DNA of 5,123 bases from JAYZBC01 sp036339375 (lineage in GTDB: Bacteria > Pseudomonadota > Alphaproteobacteria > MPNO01 > UBA2964). Below are positions 1 to 5,123 of this stretch, one piece after another. Each line of letters starts with the position of its first letter. Position 1 is the first letter of the stretch. The position numbers were made by a program, and so were the translations under genes. Under the pieces are notes generated by a model. That model saw only the letters and a program-made list of their open reading frames with translations. It was not told where the DNA came from and ran no database searches. The stretch lies in the NCBI GenBank assembly GCA_036339375.1, contig JAYZBC010000042.1, forward strand, positions 1 to 5,123. Direction: 5' to 3'.

Positions 1-1233
1 ACACTGGCCTCTCCTCCTGACCGACGCGCGCTTTGGGCAACCTATGCAATTGGGTTGTTTGGGATGGGTTATATCGATGTGTTTGTATTTTTAATGCCAC
101 TATATGGTTACGAACTTGGACTTAGTGCGGCGAAAATTGGAACTCTTGTAGGTGCACGTACATTTCTTTCTCTCCTGTTTTCCATACATGTAGGAAATTT
201 ATTAGATCGTTTTGGAACGGTCCGCGTGATGAAATACTTTGTCCTTTTGGCCGCTTTTGTTGCCCCAATTTATCCGCTTACAGAATCTTTTTGGGTCCTG
301 CTAGTGTTACAAATGATCATTGGCGGTGCGGTTTCATTCGCTTGGGCAGGAGCCCAAACGCTAATAGCACAGCTAACAAATGGAGATGCGGAATATATAG
401 GTCGTTTTTCTTTTGCTTCACGGATTGGGACTACAACGGCTCCCCTCGTTGCTGGAGTCATTTGGGATTTGGGGGGTGTATGGCCGGCCTATTTGCTTCC
501 TTCTATTTGGGGGACTGTCTTGTTTGGAACACTTTTTTTGGCACCAAAGATAGAAATAAATTCTTCTCTAAATAAAACCGAGGAACAAACAAAAAATTTA
601 AAGGCTACACCATTTTTAATTCGAGATTTATTGCCTAAATATTCTGACTATGTCCGTTCATTTTCAATGATGTTAATTCCTATAGTGGGAATTTCTGTAA
701 CAATCATGGTTCTGCGTATTTCAACATCGAGTGTCAATAATTCTTTATATGTAGTCTATCTGGATGGCATAGGTATGACTGGAACTATGATTGGTCTCCT
801 TTTTGCCGCAATTGAAGCATCAAGCGGAATCGGTTCTTTGATGGGAGGGAGGGCTATAAAAATAGCTGATCCCCGCTGGTTAATGCTTTTTGGCACAGCG
901 GCAACTATATTTTTTATTTCTATAACACCCCTTTTAGGAGGAATTTTTATTATTCTTTTGTTTGCTCAAATTTTTAGAGGCCTTTTACAGGGTGTAATTG
1001 AGCCCGTAATGTTTTCCGTTCAAGCCAAAGCAGTTAGGTCTCACGAACAGGGAGCCATTGTTGGACTTAGGCAGACAATGCACCGTCTTTCGGCCATAAT
1101 TGTACCCCCCTTGATGGGTTTGATTGCTGATCAATGGGGCATTGAAGAAAGTTTTTTGATTTTGGGAGCGGGCTTACTTTTTTTATGCGTACTTGTAGGG
1201 CTTTGGGTCCGTAAAATACCAAACAATCCTTAA
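1..1233 (+). CDS. MFS-family membrane transporter, 5' end cut by the window
   Basis: Major facilitator superfamily permease of the inner membrane; substrate unknown. The frame is open from base 1, giving 410 codons to the TAA at 1231-1233. The first in-window start-like codon, TTG at 55, lies inside transmembrane helix 1 (residues about 10-37, numbered from base 1), so the true start is upstream and probably only a few residues are missing. Seen: about 12 hydrophobic helices in two halves, joined by a polar loop at about residues 182-216 (rich in Asn, Lys, Glu). The loop after helix 2 carries the MFS motif A form GNLLDRFG at about 65-72, followed by a basic stretch. The last helix is at about 386-405, with a short polar tail. 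It lies 79 bases upstream of the sulfotransferase gene on the same strand, so co-transcription and transport of a sulfated or acceptor compound are plausible but inferred. Family call is firm; substrate is not. Confidence 0.93.
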   Translation, partial: TLASPPDRRALWATYAIGLFGMGYIDVFVFLMPLYGYELGLSAAKIGTLVGARTFLSLLFSIHVGNLLDRFGTVRVMKYFVLLAAFVAPIYPLTESFWVLLVLQMIIGGAVSFAWAGAQTLIAQLTNGDAEYIGRFSFASRIGTTTAPLVAGVIWDLGGVWPAYLLPSIWGTVLFGTLFLAPKIEINSSLNKTEEQTKNLKATPFLIRDLLPKYSDYVRSFSMMLIPIVGISVTIMVLRISTSSVNNSLYVVYLDGIGMTGTMIGLLFAAIEASSGIGSLMGGRAIKIADPRWLMLFGTAATIFFISITPLLGGIFIILLFAQIFRGLLQGVIEPVMFSVQAKAVRSHEQGAIVGLRQTMHRLSAIIVPPLMGLIADQWGIEESFLILGAGLLFLCVLVGLWVRKIPNNP

Positions 1234-1241
1234 TTTATTCG

Positions 1242-1261
1242 AAATTTAAAAAATTAAATTT
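1242..1261. repeat. AT-only inverted repeat between transporter and sulfotransferase genes
   Basis: The arms AAATTTAA and TTAAATTT are exact complements around an AAAA loop, 8 bases after the transporter stop. It contains no G or C and has no following T tract, so it is a poor intrinsic terminator. It could be a weak mRNA hairpin or a protein-binding site, or chance in an AT-rich spacer. The rest of the 79-base gap holds no convincing promoter; a TTGATA hexamer at about 1269 has no good -10 partner. Confidence 0.35.
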
Positions 1262-1301
1262 ATACGAGTTGATATAAATCGGCTTACCCTACTTCGATTT
1301 T

Positions 1302-1307
1302 AGGAGA
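1302..1307 (+). promoter_or_regulatory. Shine-Dalgarno sequence that fixes a TTG start
   Basis: AGGAGA lies 5 bases before TTG at 1313. This is the strongest ribosome-binding site in the window. It supports TTG at 1313 over the internal ATG codons near 1376-1381 (residues 22-23), which have no comparable site and would cut off sequence before the first beta strands. Confidence 0.85.
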
Positions 1308-1312
1308 AAAAA

Positions 1313-2566
1313 TTGTCGATAAATTTGCCACCTTATAAGATTACAACCTGTAAAAGTTCACGGCGGGAGCCAGGAATGATGGTGTTTAATGTCCGATATG
1401 GAAGTGGAGCGCCACCCAATGATAACCGTGGATGGATTATTGCGATTGATCAAGTTGGACGAATCGTTTTCAGCTTAGCATTAGATGCCCCTACACAGGA
1501 TATTAGGCAGCACCCAAATGGAAATATATTCTTTTCACAAACCGGCATAGGGCTAATTACCGAAATTGATCAAAGTGGTAATAAACTTCGTCAATGGCAT
1601 GTGAGCGGAAAATGGAAAAGAAAGAAACCGCCTATCAATTCCATTCCCATTGACCTTCCATTAATACATCACACACTCAACGTGTTTCCTAACGGAAATT
1701 TACTTTTAAATAGTGCTGAAGGAAAAAATATCGAAAATTGGTACACTTCGGATATGGACCCCGAAGCACCCAGAGGAAATGCCTTAGTAATAGGGGATGT
1801 CTTCCATGAAATTGATTTGGAAGGAAAAAAAATTCGGGAATGGCACGCCTTTGATTTTTTGGATATAGAAAGAATTTGCTACGGCAGTCTAAGTAAATAC
1901 TGGGAAAGACAGGGTTTTATTAATAGTAGAGACTGGTGCCACGCTAATGCTTCTTCCTACATAGCTATTGATGATAGTCTACTCATTTCATTTCGAACCC
2001 AAGACTGTATTTTAAAACTCGATTGTCAAACTAATGAAATTAAGTGGATATTAGGACCCCATGATAACTGGCGGAAGCCTTGGACAAAAAAATTACTAAG
2101 ACCAGACCAAACCGTACAATGGCAGTACCACCAACACGATGCCTCTCTCACCCCGGAAGGTACAATTCTGTGTTTTGACAATGGTAATTTTCGTTCTAAT
2201 CCCTTCAAACCAAAATTGTCGGCGACTAAAAATTATAGTCGTATTGTAGAATTTCAAGTGGATGAAGATGATCGTAAAGTAAAACAGCTTTGGTCCTATG
2301 GTGACGCCCAGGAGGACAGAATATACGCCTGTTACCAGGGAGGAGCTCTTAGGCTTCCACAAACTGGCAACAGTTTTATGACTTATGGAGGAATTTGCAC
2401 TAAAGAAGGAGTTCCCTCCGATGATAATTCGAATTTTGGACGTTCCCGTTTAATAGAATTAACTCCAGAAAAAGAAATCGTTTTCGAGATATGGATCGAT
2501 TCAAGTAGAGAAGTGCCCCCCCTTCCTCTCTCTAGCTTTCGTGCGGAACATGTTGTTATAAAATGA
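1313..2566 (+). CDS. Arylsulfotransferase (ASST)-family protein, apparently cytoplasmic
   Basis: The family transfers a sulfuryl group from one aryl sulfate to another phenolic acceptor without PAPS, through a sulfo-histidine intermediate on a six-bladed beta-propeller. Seen: 417 residues with repeated blade signatures (hPNGNhhh at 68-73 and 126-131, hxEIDxxGxxhR at about 84-93 and 165-175). The catalytic set is present: HH at 119-120 before PNGN, DWCHAN with His210, SFRTQD with Arg228, and QHDA with His275. These correspond to His252, His356, Arg374 and His436 of E. coli AssT, and the His210-Arg228 spacing of 18 equals that of His356-Arg374. Odd: it is about 180 residues shorter than E. coli AssT, apparently lacking that enzyme's N-terminal beta-sandwich. 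The N-terminus (PPYKITTCKSSRREPG) is polar with no signal peptide, although AssT is periplasmic. TTG start with strong Shine-Dalgarno; TGA stop. Family call is firm; substrates are unknown. Confidence 0.92.
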   Translation: MSINLPPYKITTCKSSRREPGMMVFNVRYGSGAPPNDNRGWIIAIDQVGRIVFSLALDAPTQDIRQHPNGNIFFSQTGIGLITEIDQSGNKLRQWHVSGKWKRKKPPINSIPIDLPLIHHTLNVFPNGNLLLNSAEGKNIENWYTSDMDPEAPRGNALVIGDVFHEIDLEGKKIREWHAFDFLDIERICYGSLSKYWERQGFINSRDWCHANASSYIAIDDSLLISFRTQDCILKLDCQTNEIKWILGPHDNWRKPWTKKLLRPDQTVQWQYHQHDASLTPEGTILCFDNGNFRSNPFKPKLSATKNYSRIVEFQVDEDDRKVKQLWSYGDAQEDRIYACYQGGALRLPQTGNSFMTYGGICTKEGVPSDDNSNFGRSRLIELTPEKEIVFEIWIDSSREVPPLPLSSFRAEHVVIK

Positions 2567-2618
2567 CAAGTTGTAAATTATAGGGAGTCTATGAACGAAG
2601 TTTTGATTTAGTCAATTT

Positions 2619-3470
2619 CTATATTCGTTTTAACCAATTTAGAGTAACACTTAATACTTCTTCCTCTCGTTCCTTAAAATAATGGGCATCTGCATCAAAC
2701 TCTCCGTTCCTAATGTCATTTAAAAGGTAATATTCTAAGTCGGAATTCGCTGCCTCCAATTTTTCTTGGGATGGGGGTAAAGTGGCGGGATAGGGGTCAG
2801 CAGGATCGCGAACCCCAAGAATTTTAATACCTGAAATTTTTTTTAAAATTTCAATTGGCACTGCCCTGCTTTCTGGACCTCGTTTATCTAGAAAGTTTTC
2901 GTATGTTTGGAGCAACGGCATACCTCCTTTTACCATAGGGGGTATTAAAAATGCTTCCATACCTAGCTCCAATTTTATCTTTCTCTCTGCTTCGTTAAGA
3001 ATTTGTTGATATTCCTCTATCCCGCCGCAAATCGTAATTGACGCTGAACGAAGATCGCCAAGTGGTGCATACAGCAGCATTCCAGCCACCCTTGGATCAT
3101 TTGTTTCACAAAGATAAAAGGGAGCGGTAACTGTTCCGTAACTATGGCCGCCCAAAATCACTTTTTCTGCACCCAAAGACACAAGAAAATTAATTCCCAA
3201 ACCTTGATCTTTTGCAGCATCGGCTAGGCTGTGAAAGCCAAATTGTAAACCGTGGTCTCGTCTATTTAAGGAAAGGGTCGTATAACCTTCGGCAGCTAGT
3301 CTTGGGCCCAAAAATACAAATAATGAATTAAAAAATTCTGCTCCGGTTCCTGGAAAAAGAACAATTGCCATTTTGGAGATGTTCTCCTCGGGTTTCCAGA
3401 CCACCCCATCCAAAAATATGTTTTGTCCTGCATCAAGACAAACAAGTTCTGTTATAACTTTTTGTGACAT
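2619..3470 (-). CDS. Alpha/beta hydrolase
   Basis: Serine hydrolase of the alpha/beta fold, 283 residues, probably cytoplasmic since no signal peptide or membrane helix is seen. Visible order: strand plus oxyanion region LFPGTGAEF (38-46); LSLNRRDHG after the next strand (67-74); nucleophile elbow GGHSYG with Ser110; a helical cap region with many charged residues at about 150-210; likely acid Asp222 or Asp225 in GVRDPADPY; and His263 in DADAHYF, close to the C-terminus. The catalytic triad therefore looks complete. The family cleaves esters, thioesters, amides or C-C bonds, and nothing here picks one. ATG at 3470 is the only start in the frame; the upstream frame is open for over 70 bases without ATG, GTG or TTG, and no good Shine-Dalgarno is seen. 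It lies 103 bases downstream of the cysteine hydrolase gene, so it is probably the last gene of that operon. It converges on the sulfotransferase gene across 52 bases. Confidence 0.9.
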   Translation of the reverse strand: MSQKVITELVCLDAGQNIFLDGVVWKPEENISKMAIVLFPGTGAEFFNSLFVFLGPRLAAEGYTTLSLNRRDHGLQFGFHSLADAAKDQGLGINFLVSLGAEKVILGGHSYGTVTAPFYLCETNDPRVAGMLLYAPLGDLRSASITICGGIEEYQQILNEAERKIKLELGMEAFLIPPMVKGGMPLLQTYENFLDKRGPESRAVPIEILKKISGIKILGVRDPADPYPATLPPSQEKLEAANSDLEYYLLNDIRNGEFDADAHYFKEREEEVLSVTLNWLKRI

Positions 3471-3533
3471 CGAATACCGCTGTGCAGTTTTAGGAAGGTT
3501 ATTTAAAAAATTAAACGCAAAATTACATCTTTG

Positions 3534-3547
3534 AATTTTATAAAATT
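3534..3547. repeat. 14-bp perfect AT palindrome in the spacer before the alpha/beta hydrolase
   Basis: AATTTTATAAAATT reads the same on both strands. It sits in the 103-base gap (3471-3573), which otherwise holds a T7 run on the minus strand just after the cysteine hydrolase stop and no small gene that I can see. It contains TATAAA, so it could supply a -10 element for the alpha/beta hydrolase, but I find no matching -35. In such AT-rich DNA chance is a real alternative. Confidence 0.3.
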
Positions 3548-3573
3548 AAGAATAAAAAAACCTATACATGTTG

Positions 3574-4212
3574 TTAGCCGATTTTGACCGTAGACCAATG
3601 CTCAATTAATGAAGAAGATTCAGTAACATCACCAAGTAAAAACTCTACATTTTGTAATGTGGCGTCGTGCAGTTTCTTATTATTTCCGGCGACACAATCA
3701 CGAGGTATTACCACATAATAGCCAAGATTAAATGCTTCCCTCAGAGTAGATTCAACGCAAATATTCGTTGAAACCCCTGTAATGACCGTAGTTTTTATAG
3801 AACGTCGTCGAAGATGATTGTCTAAAGAAGTTCCAGAAAATGCACTGTAGCGGTGTTTTTGTATCACGAGATCCTTCTCCTTTGGCTCAACATTATAAAA
3901 TTCAGCTCCCCAAGTGCCATTCAGACAACGTTTTTCGTTGTTCGACTGTCCTCCTTTCATAATCATTGGTGCGGAAAGGTGCTCTAGATCATAAATAGCT
4001 TGAATCCAAACAATTAAAATTCCCGCTTTTCGTGCTACTTCGGTCAACTCCACATTGCGTTTTGCTAGAGATTCATTGGCTTGTGGATCACATCCAAATT
4101 TTTGACCTATATACCCCTCCGGAGCACAAAAGTCATTCTGTAGGTCTACAACCAGTACCGCAGTGTGTATCGGGTTAATTTTTTCTGTAAGCTCATATAA
4201 AATTTTGTCCAT
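3574..4212 (-). CDS. RutB-like cysteine hydrolase (isochorismatase superfamily)
   Basis: Amidohydrolase-type cysteine hydrolase, 212 residues, a usual length for the family, soluble. The triad is visible: Asp23 in VVDLQNDF, Lys119 in VIQKHRYSAF, and nucleophile Cys152 in GVSTNICVESTLREAF. These match Asp24, Lys133 and Cys166 of E. coli RutB (ureidoacrylate/peroxyureidoacrylate amidohydrolase). The PEGY segment after the first strand, the RYSxF motif and the TNxCVESTLR block make RutB-like or biuret hydrolase-like enzymes closer than nicotinamidase or true isochorismatase. The exact substrate is not determinable; no other rut genes (flavin monooxygenase, YjgF/RutC) are in the window, so a pyrimidine-degradation role is not supported by context. 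Start: ATG at 4212 after GGGAAGGTG at 4227-4219, six bases upstream. It begins 49 bases after the lipocalin-like gene ends, on the same strand, so they are probably one operon. Family sure, substrate unsure. Confidence 0.92.
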   Translation of the reverse strand: MDKILYELTEKINPIHTAVLVVDLQNDFCAPEGYIGQKFGCDPQANESLAKRNVELTEVARKAGILIVWIQAIYDLEHLSAPMIMKGGQSNNEKRCLNGTWGAEFYNVEPKEKDLVIQKHRYSAFSGTSLDNHLRRRSIKTTVITGVSTNICVESTLREAFNLGYYVVIPRDCVAGNNKKLHDATLQNVEFLLGDVTESSSLIEHWSTVKIG

Positions 4213-4261
4213 TTAATTCACCTTCCCGATCATACAATGCCTGCAAAAATTTTGGCTTAGT

Positions 4262-4645
4262 TTATTTACCAATGTGAAAGTTTTTGATTTTTTTCCAAAC
4301 TAAGGACGCTTTACTCCCTGGCTTGCCGAAAACCGGTGGGGTTGCCGTTAAAACCAAAAGCTCCTCTTCAAAGGATACAGAACGAACAGTAGTGGTACCG
4401 ACTAGGTCTGAATTAGAAGCCAATTCTATATGATGAAAAACCTCATTTTCTTTAATTTCAAAGTCACCAAAATAGCTGAAATATGAACCGTCAGACTGTT
4501 CGGTAGCAGTGGCCATATGCCCATCGGTTGTGTACTCTATACGCCCAGTTTTGGGAGCATCCTCCTTTCGGCCTGGCTTTCCATTTTCATCGGTAAAACG
4601 AAAAGCATGCAACCGCCAAGTACCGATCATTTGTTTATCAAGCAT
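4262..4645 (-). CDS. Lipocalin-like domain protein
   Basis: Small soluble beta-barrel protein of 127 residues, matching the bacterial lipocalin-like domain (Pfam Lipocalin_5 type) over its full length. Seen: GTWRL at 8-12 near the N-terminus; GRIEYTTDGHMA at 34-45; a run of alternating strands around YFGDFEIKENEVFHHIELA (58-76) with VGTTTVR next; LVLTATPP at 97-104; and closing LVWKK at 115-119. No signal peptide, so cytoplasmic. Family members are often found beside small-molecule catabolic or tailoring enzymes, where they may bind a ligand or act as a small enzyme; the exact role is unknown. Start: ATG at 4645 is preceded by AAGGA at 4656-4652 with six bases between. The ATG four bases upstream (4649) hits a stop after three codons. 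It is the first gene of a likely operon with the two hydrolases. The palindrome at 4697-4714 lies just upstream and may control it. Confidence 0.85.
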   Translation of the reverse strand: MLDKQMIGTWRLHAFRFTDENGKPGRKEDAPKTGRIEYTTDGHMATATEQSDGSYFSYFGDFEIKENEVFHHIELASNSDLVGTTTVRSVSFEEELLVLTATPPVFGKPGSKASLVWKKIKNFHIGK

Positions 4646-4696
4646 CCATTTTCCTTTTCGAAACGTTATTTACAAAAAATTAACCAAAATTTTCAG

Positions 4697-4714
4697 GTGG
4701 TTAATTTTAACCAC
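4697..4714. promoter_or_regulatory. Perfect 18-bp palindrome, candidate operator
   Basis: Arms GTGGTTAA and TTAACCAC are exact complements around a TT centre. The site lies 52 bases upstream of the lipocalin-like start. Further copies of the half-site occur nearby: TTAACCA at 4680-4686 and TTAACG at 4716-4721. On the minus strand a TAAAAT hexamer overlaps the palindrome and could be a -10 box; the T-rich run 16 bases further up is a poor -35. A dimeric repressor or activator of the three-gene operon would suit this position. No regulator gene is in the window, so this is inference from symmetry and position. Confidence 0.5.
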
Positions 4715-4749
4715 TTTAACGGTCTAAAAAAAATCAAAATTTAATTGGT

Positions 4750-4768
4750 TGCATCATCTTAAGATGCA
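4750..4768. repeat. Small hairpin (TGCATC/GATGCA) with internal palindrome
   Basis: Six-base arms TGCATC and GATGCA enclose a 7-base loop; an alternative 12-bp palindrome CATCTTAAGATG lies inside at 4755-4766. On the minus strand it is 79 bases after the selW-like stop and is followed, about 11 bases on, by a T-rich tract. That is too distant for a normal intrinsic terminator, so a weak terminator, an mRNA structure or a second protein site are all possible. The rest of the gap 4646-4846 holds no gene I can see. Confidence 0.3.
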
Positions 4769-4846
4769 TTGAAAATTCTCCAGGTCAAAATTCAGAAGGA
4801 TCCTCTGCCCTAATTTCATTTGGAAGGAGAAAATAATTTTACTAAC

Positions 4847-5059
4847 TTAATCCAAAAACCTTATAACTTCTTCGTCCGTTGGAAAACGACCAATATCAAG
4901 TTTGGAAAAAACTAAAGAGCCATCTCGGATTATTTCAAAAGCTCCCACACGGCCAGGTTTAATTTCAGCCTTATCAGCCTTTAGTTTAAGCAGATCCTTC
5001 ACACGGAGGGCATCGGGTTTGTAATTTCATAGGCGGCAATATTCTATTAGAAAATTCAT
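4847..5059 (-). CDS. SelW-like (Rdx family) selenoprotein with in-frame TGA as selenocysteine
   Basis: Thioredoxin-fold redox protein of the SelT/SelW/SelH family, 70 residues if the TGA is read through; bacterial members are often 70-100 residues, small and cytosolic. Seen: MNFLIEYC puts Cys8 at the end of the first strand. Codons 9-10 are Arg-Leu and codon 11 is TGA (5029-5027), giving Cys-x-x-Sec exactly where relatives have CxxC or CxxU. Then come NYKPDALRVKDLLK (helix), KPGRVGAFEIIRDG (44-46 DGS turn region follows), LVFSKLDIGRFPTDEEV and a final short helix ending in TAA at 4849-4847. The GAFEI, VFSK and GRFP blocks are typical of the family. Without TGA readthrough only 10 codons are translated, or only 59 residues remain downstream, which is why it escapes normal ORF calls. 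Start: ATG at 5059 after a weak AAGAG; the frame stays open to the window edge, so a longer N-terminus cannot be excluded. The selA/selB/selC genes are not here. Alternatives are a recent stop mutation or a base error at a Cys codon. Confidence 0.82.
4996..5009 (-). promoter_or_regulatory. Candidate bacterial SECIS hairpin
   Basis: Within the coding mRNA, CCUCC and GAAGG can pair (C-G, C-G, U-A, one C/A mismatch, C-G) around a GUGU loop. The stem starts about 17 bases after the TGA and the loop begins at base 23, with G first in the loop. This spacing and loop G suit the loose bacterial SECIS pattern recognised by SelB. The stem is short and has one mismatch, so the structure alone is weak; it gains weight from the CxxU context. 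Confidence 0.4.
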
Positions 5060-5123
5060 TAAACACTCTTTTAATTTAAAATGTGTAATACCTGTTAGTT
5101 TAAAGCGTTCATCTTCTTCGTTT

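Noticed and set aside
55..57. TTG at 55 as the transporter start
   Set aside because: It falls within transmembrane helix 1 and the frame is open to base 1 with plausible cytoplasmic N-terminal residues (PPDRRALW) before it.
291..575. 94-residue frame on the plus strand (and an antisense frame at 270-461)
   Set aside because: Both lie wholly inside the well-supported transporter gene, have no family-like motifs and no ribosome-binding site.
2026..2362. Antisense frames of 60 and 88 residues
   Set aside because: They sit opposite the catalytic region of the sulfotransferase, whose motifs are intact; the translations resemble no family I know.
4509..4744. Two plus-strand frames of 72 and 75 residues
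   Set aside because: They are antisense to the lipocalin-like gene and run into its AT-rich upstream region in overlapping frames, with no protein-like pattern.
4822..4829. Shine-Dalgarno-like GGAAGGAG on the plus strand
   Set aside because: No start codon follows at a useful distance; the next codons lead quickly to stop, and the region is downstream of the minus-strand selW-like gene.
5027..5029. TGA as evidence of a reassigned genetic code or of a dead gene
   Set aside because: Trp is TGG throughout and TGA is the stop of the sulfotransferase gene, while the frame after this TGA is intact and family-like; Sec explains the exact position better, though a base error remains possible.

Overview
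This 5.1 kb window is AT-rich bacterial DNA with five clear protein genes and one short gene that ordinary ORF calling would miss. The gene families (an arylsulfotransferase-family enzyme, an MFS transporter, a RutB-like cysteine hydrolase and a SelW-like selenoprotein), the TTG start on a strong Shine-Dalgarno sequence and the codon use point to a free-living, low-GC bacterium. A marine proteobacterium or SAR324-like lineage is possible, but that is a guess from family content. Tryptophan is encoded by TGG and TGA serves as a normal stop for the sulfotransferase gene, so the standard bacterial code applies.

Layout: bases 1-1233 (+) hold the bulk of an MFS permease whose first codons lie before the window. 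It is followed, 79 bases later on the same strand, by an arylsulfotransferase (ASST)-family protein at 1313-2566 that keeps the family's catalytic His and Arg residues but has no signal peptide. These two converge on a minus-strand cluster. In transcription order this is a SelW-like protein (5059-4847), a lipocalin-like domain protein (4645-4262), a RutB/isochorismatase-like cysteine hydrolase (4212-3574) and an alpha/beta hydrolase (3470-2619). The last three probably form an operon. The 201-base gap between the selW-like gene and the lipocalin-like gene contains an exact 8+2+8 palindrome that looks like an operator, plus a second small hairpin.

The most notable item is the SelW-like gene. 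A 70-codon frame reads M-N-F-L-I-E-Y-C-R-L, then TGA, then N-Y-K-P-D and on to a normal SelW/Rdx C-terminus. The TGA sits exactly at the second redox position of the CxxC/CxxU motif, and a possible SECIS-type hairpin follows about 17 bases downstream. This strongly suggests a selenocysteine-containing protein and therefore a Sec-encoding host.

Functionally, the ASST-family protein with an MFS permease suggests transfer of a sulfuryl group between small (aryl) compounds, with their import or export. The minus-strand hydrolases suggest amide/ureide and ester or acyl cleavage of a small molecule. No substrate can be named from the sequence. I see no RNA genes, insertion sequences, CRISPR arrays or attachment sites.
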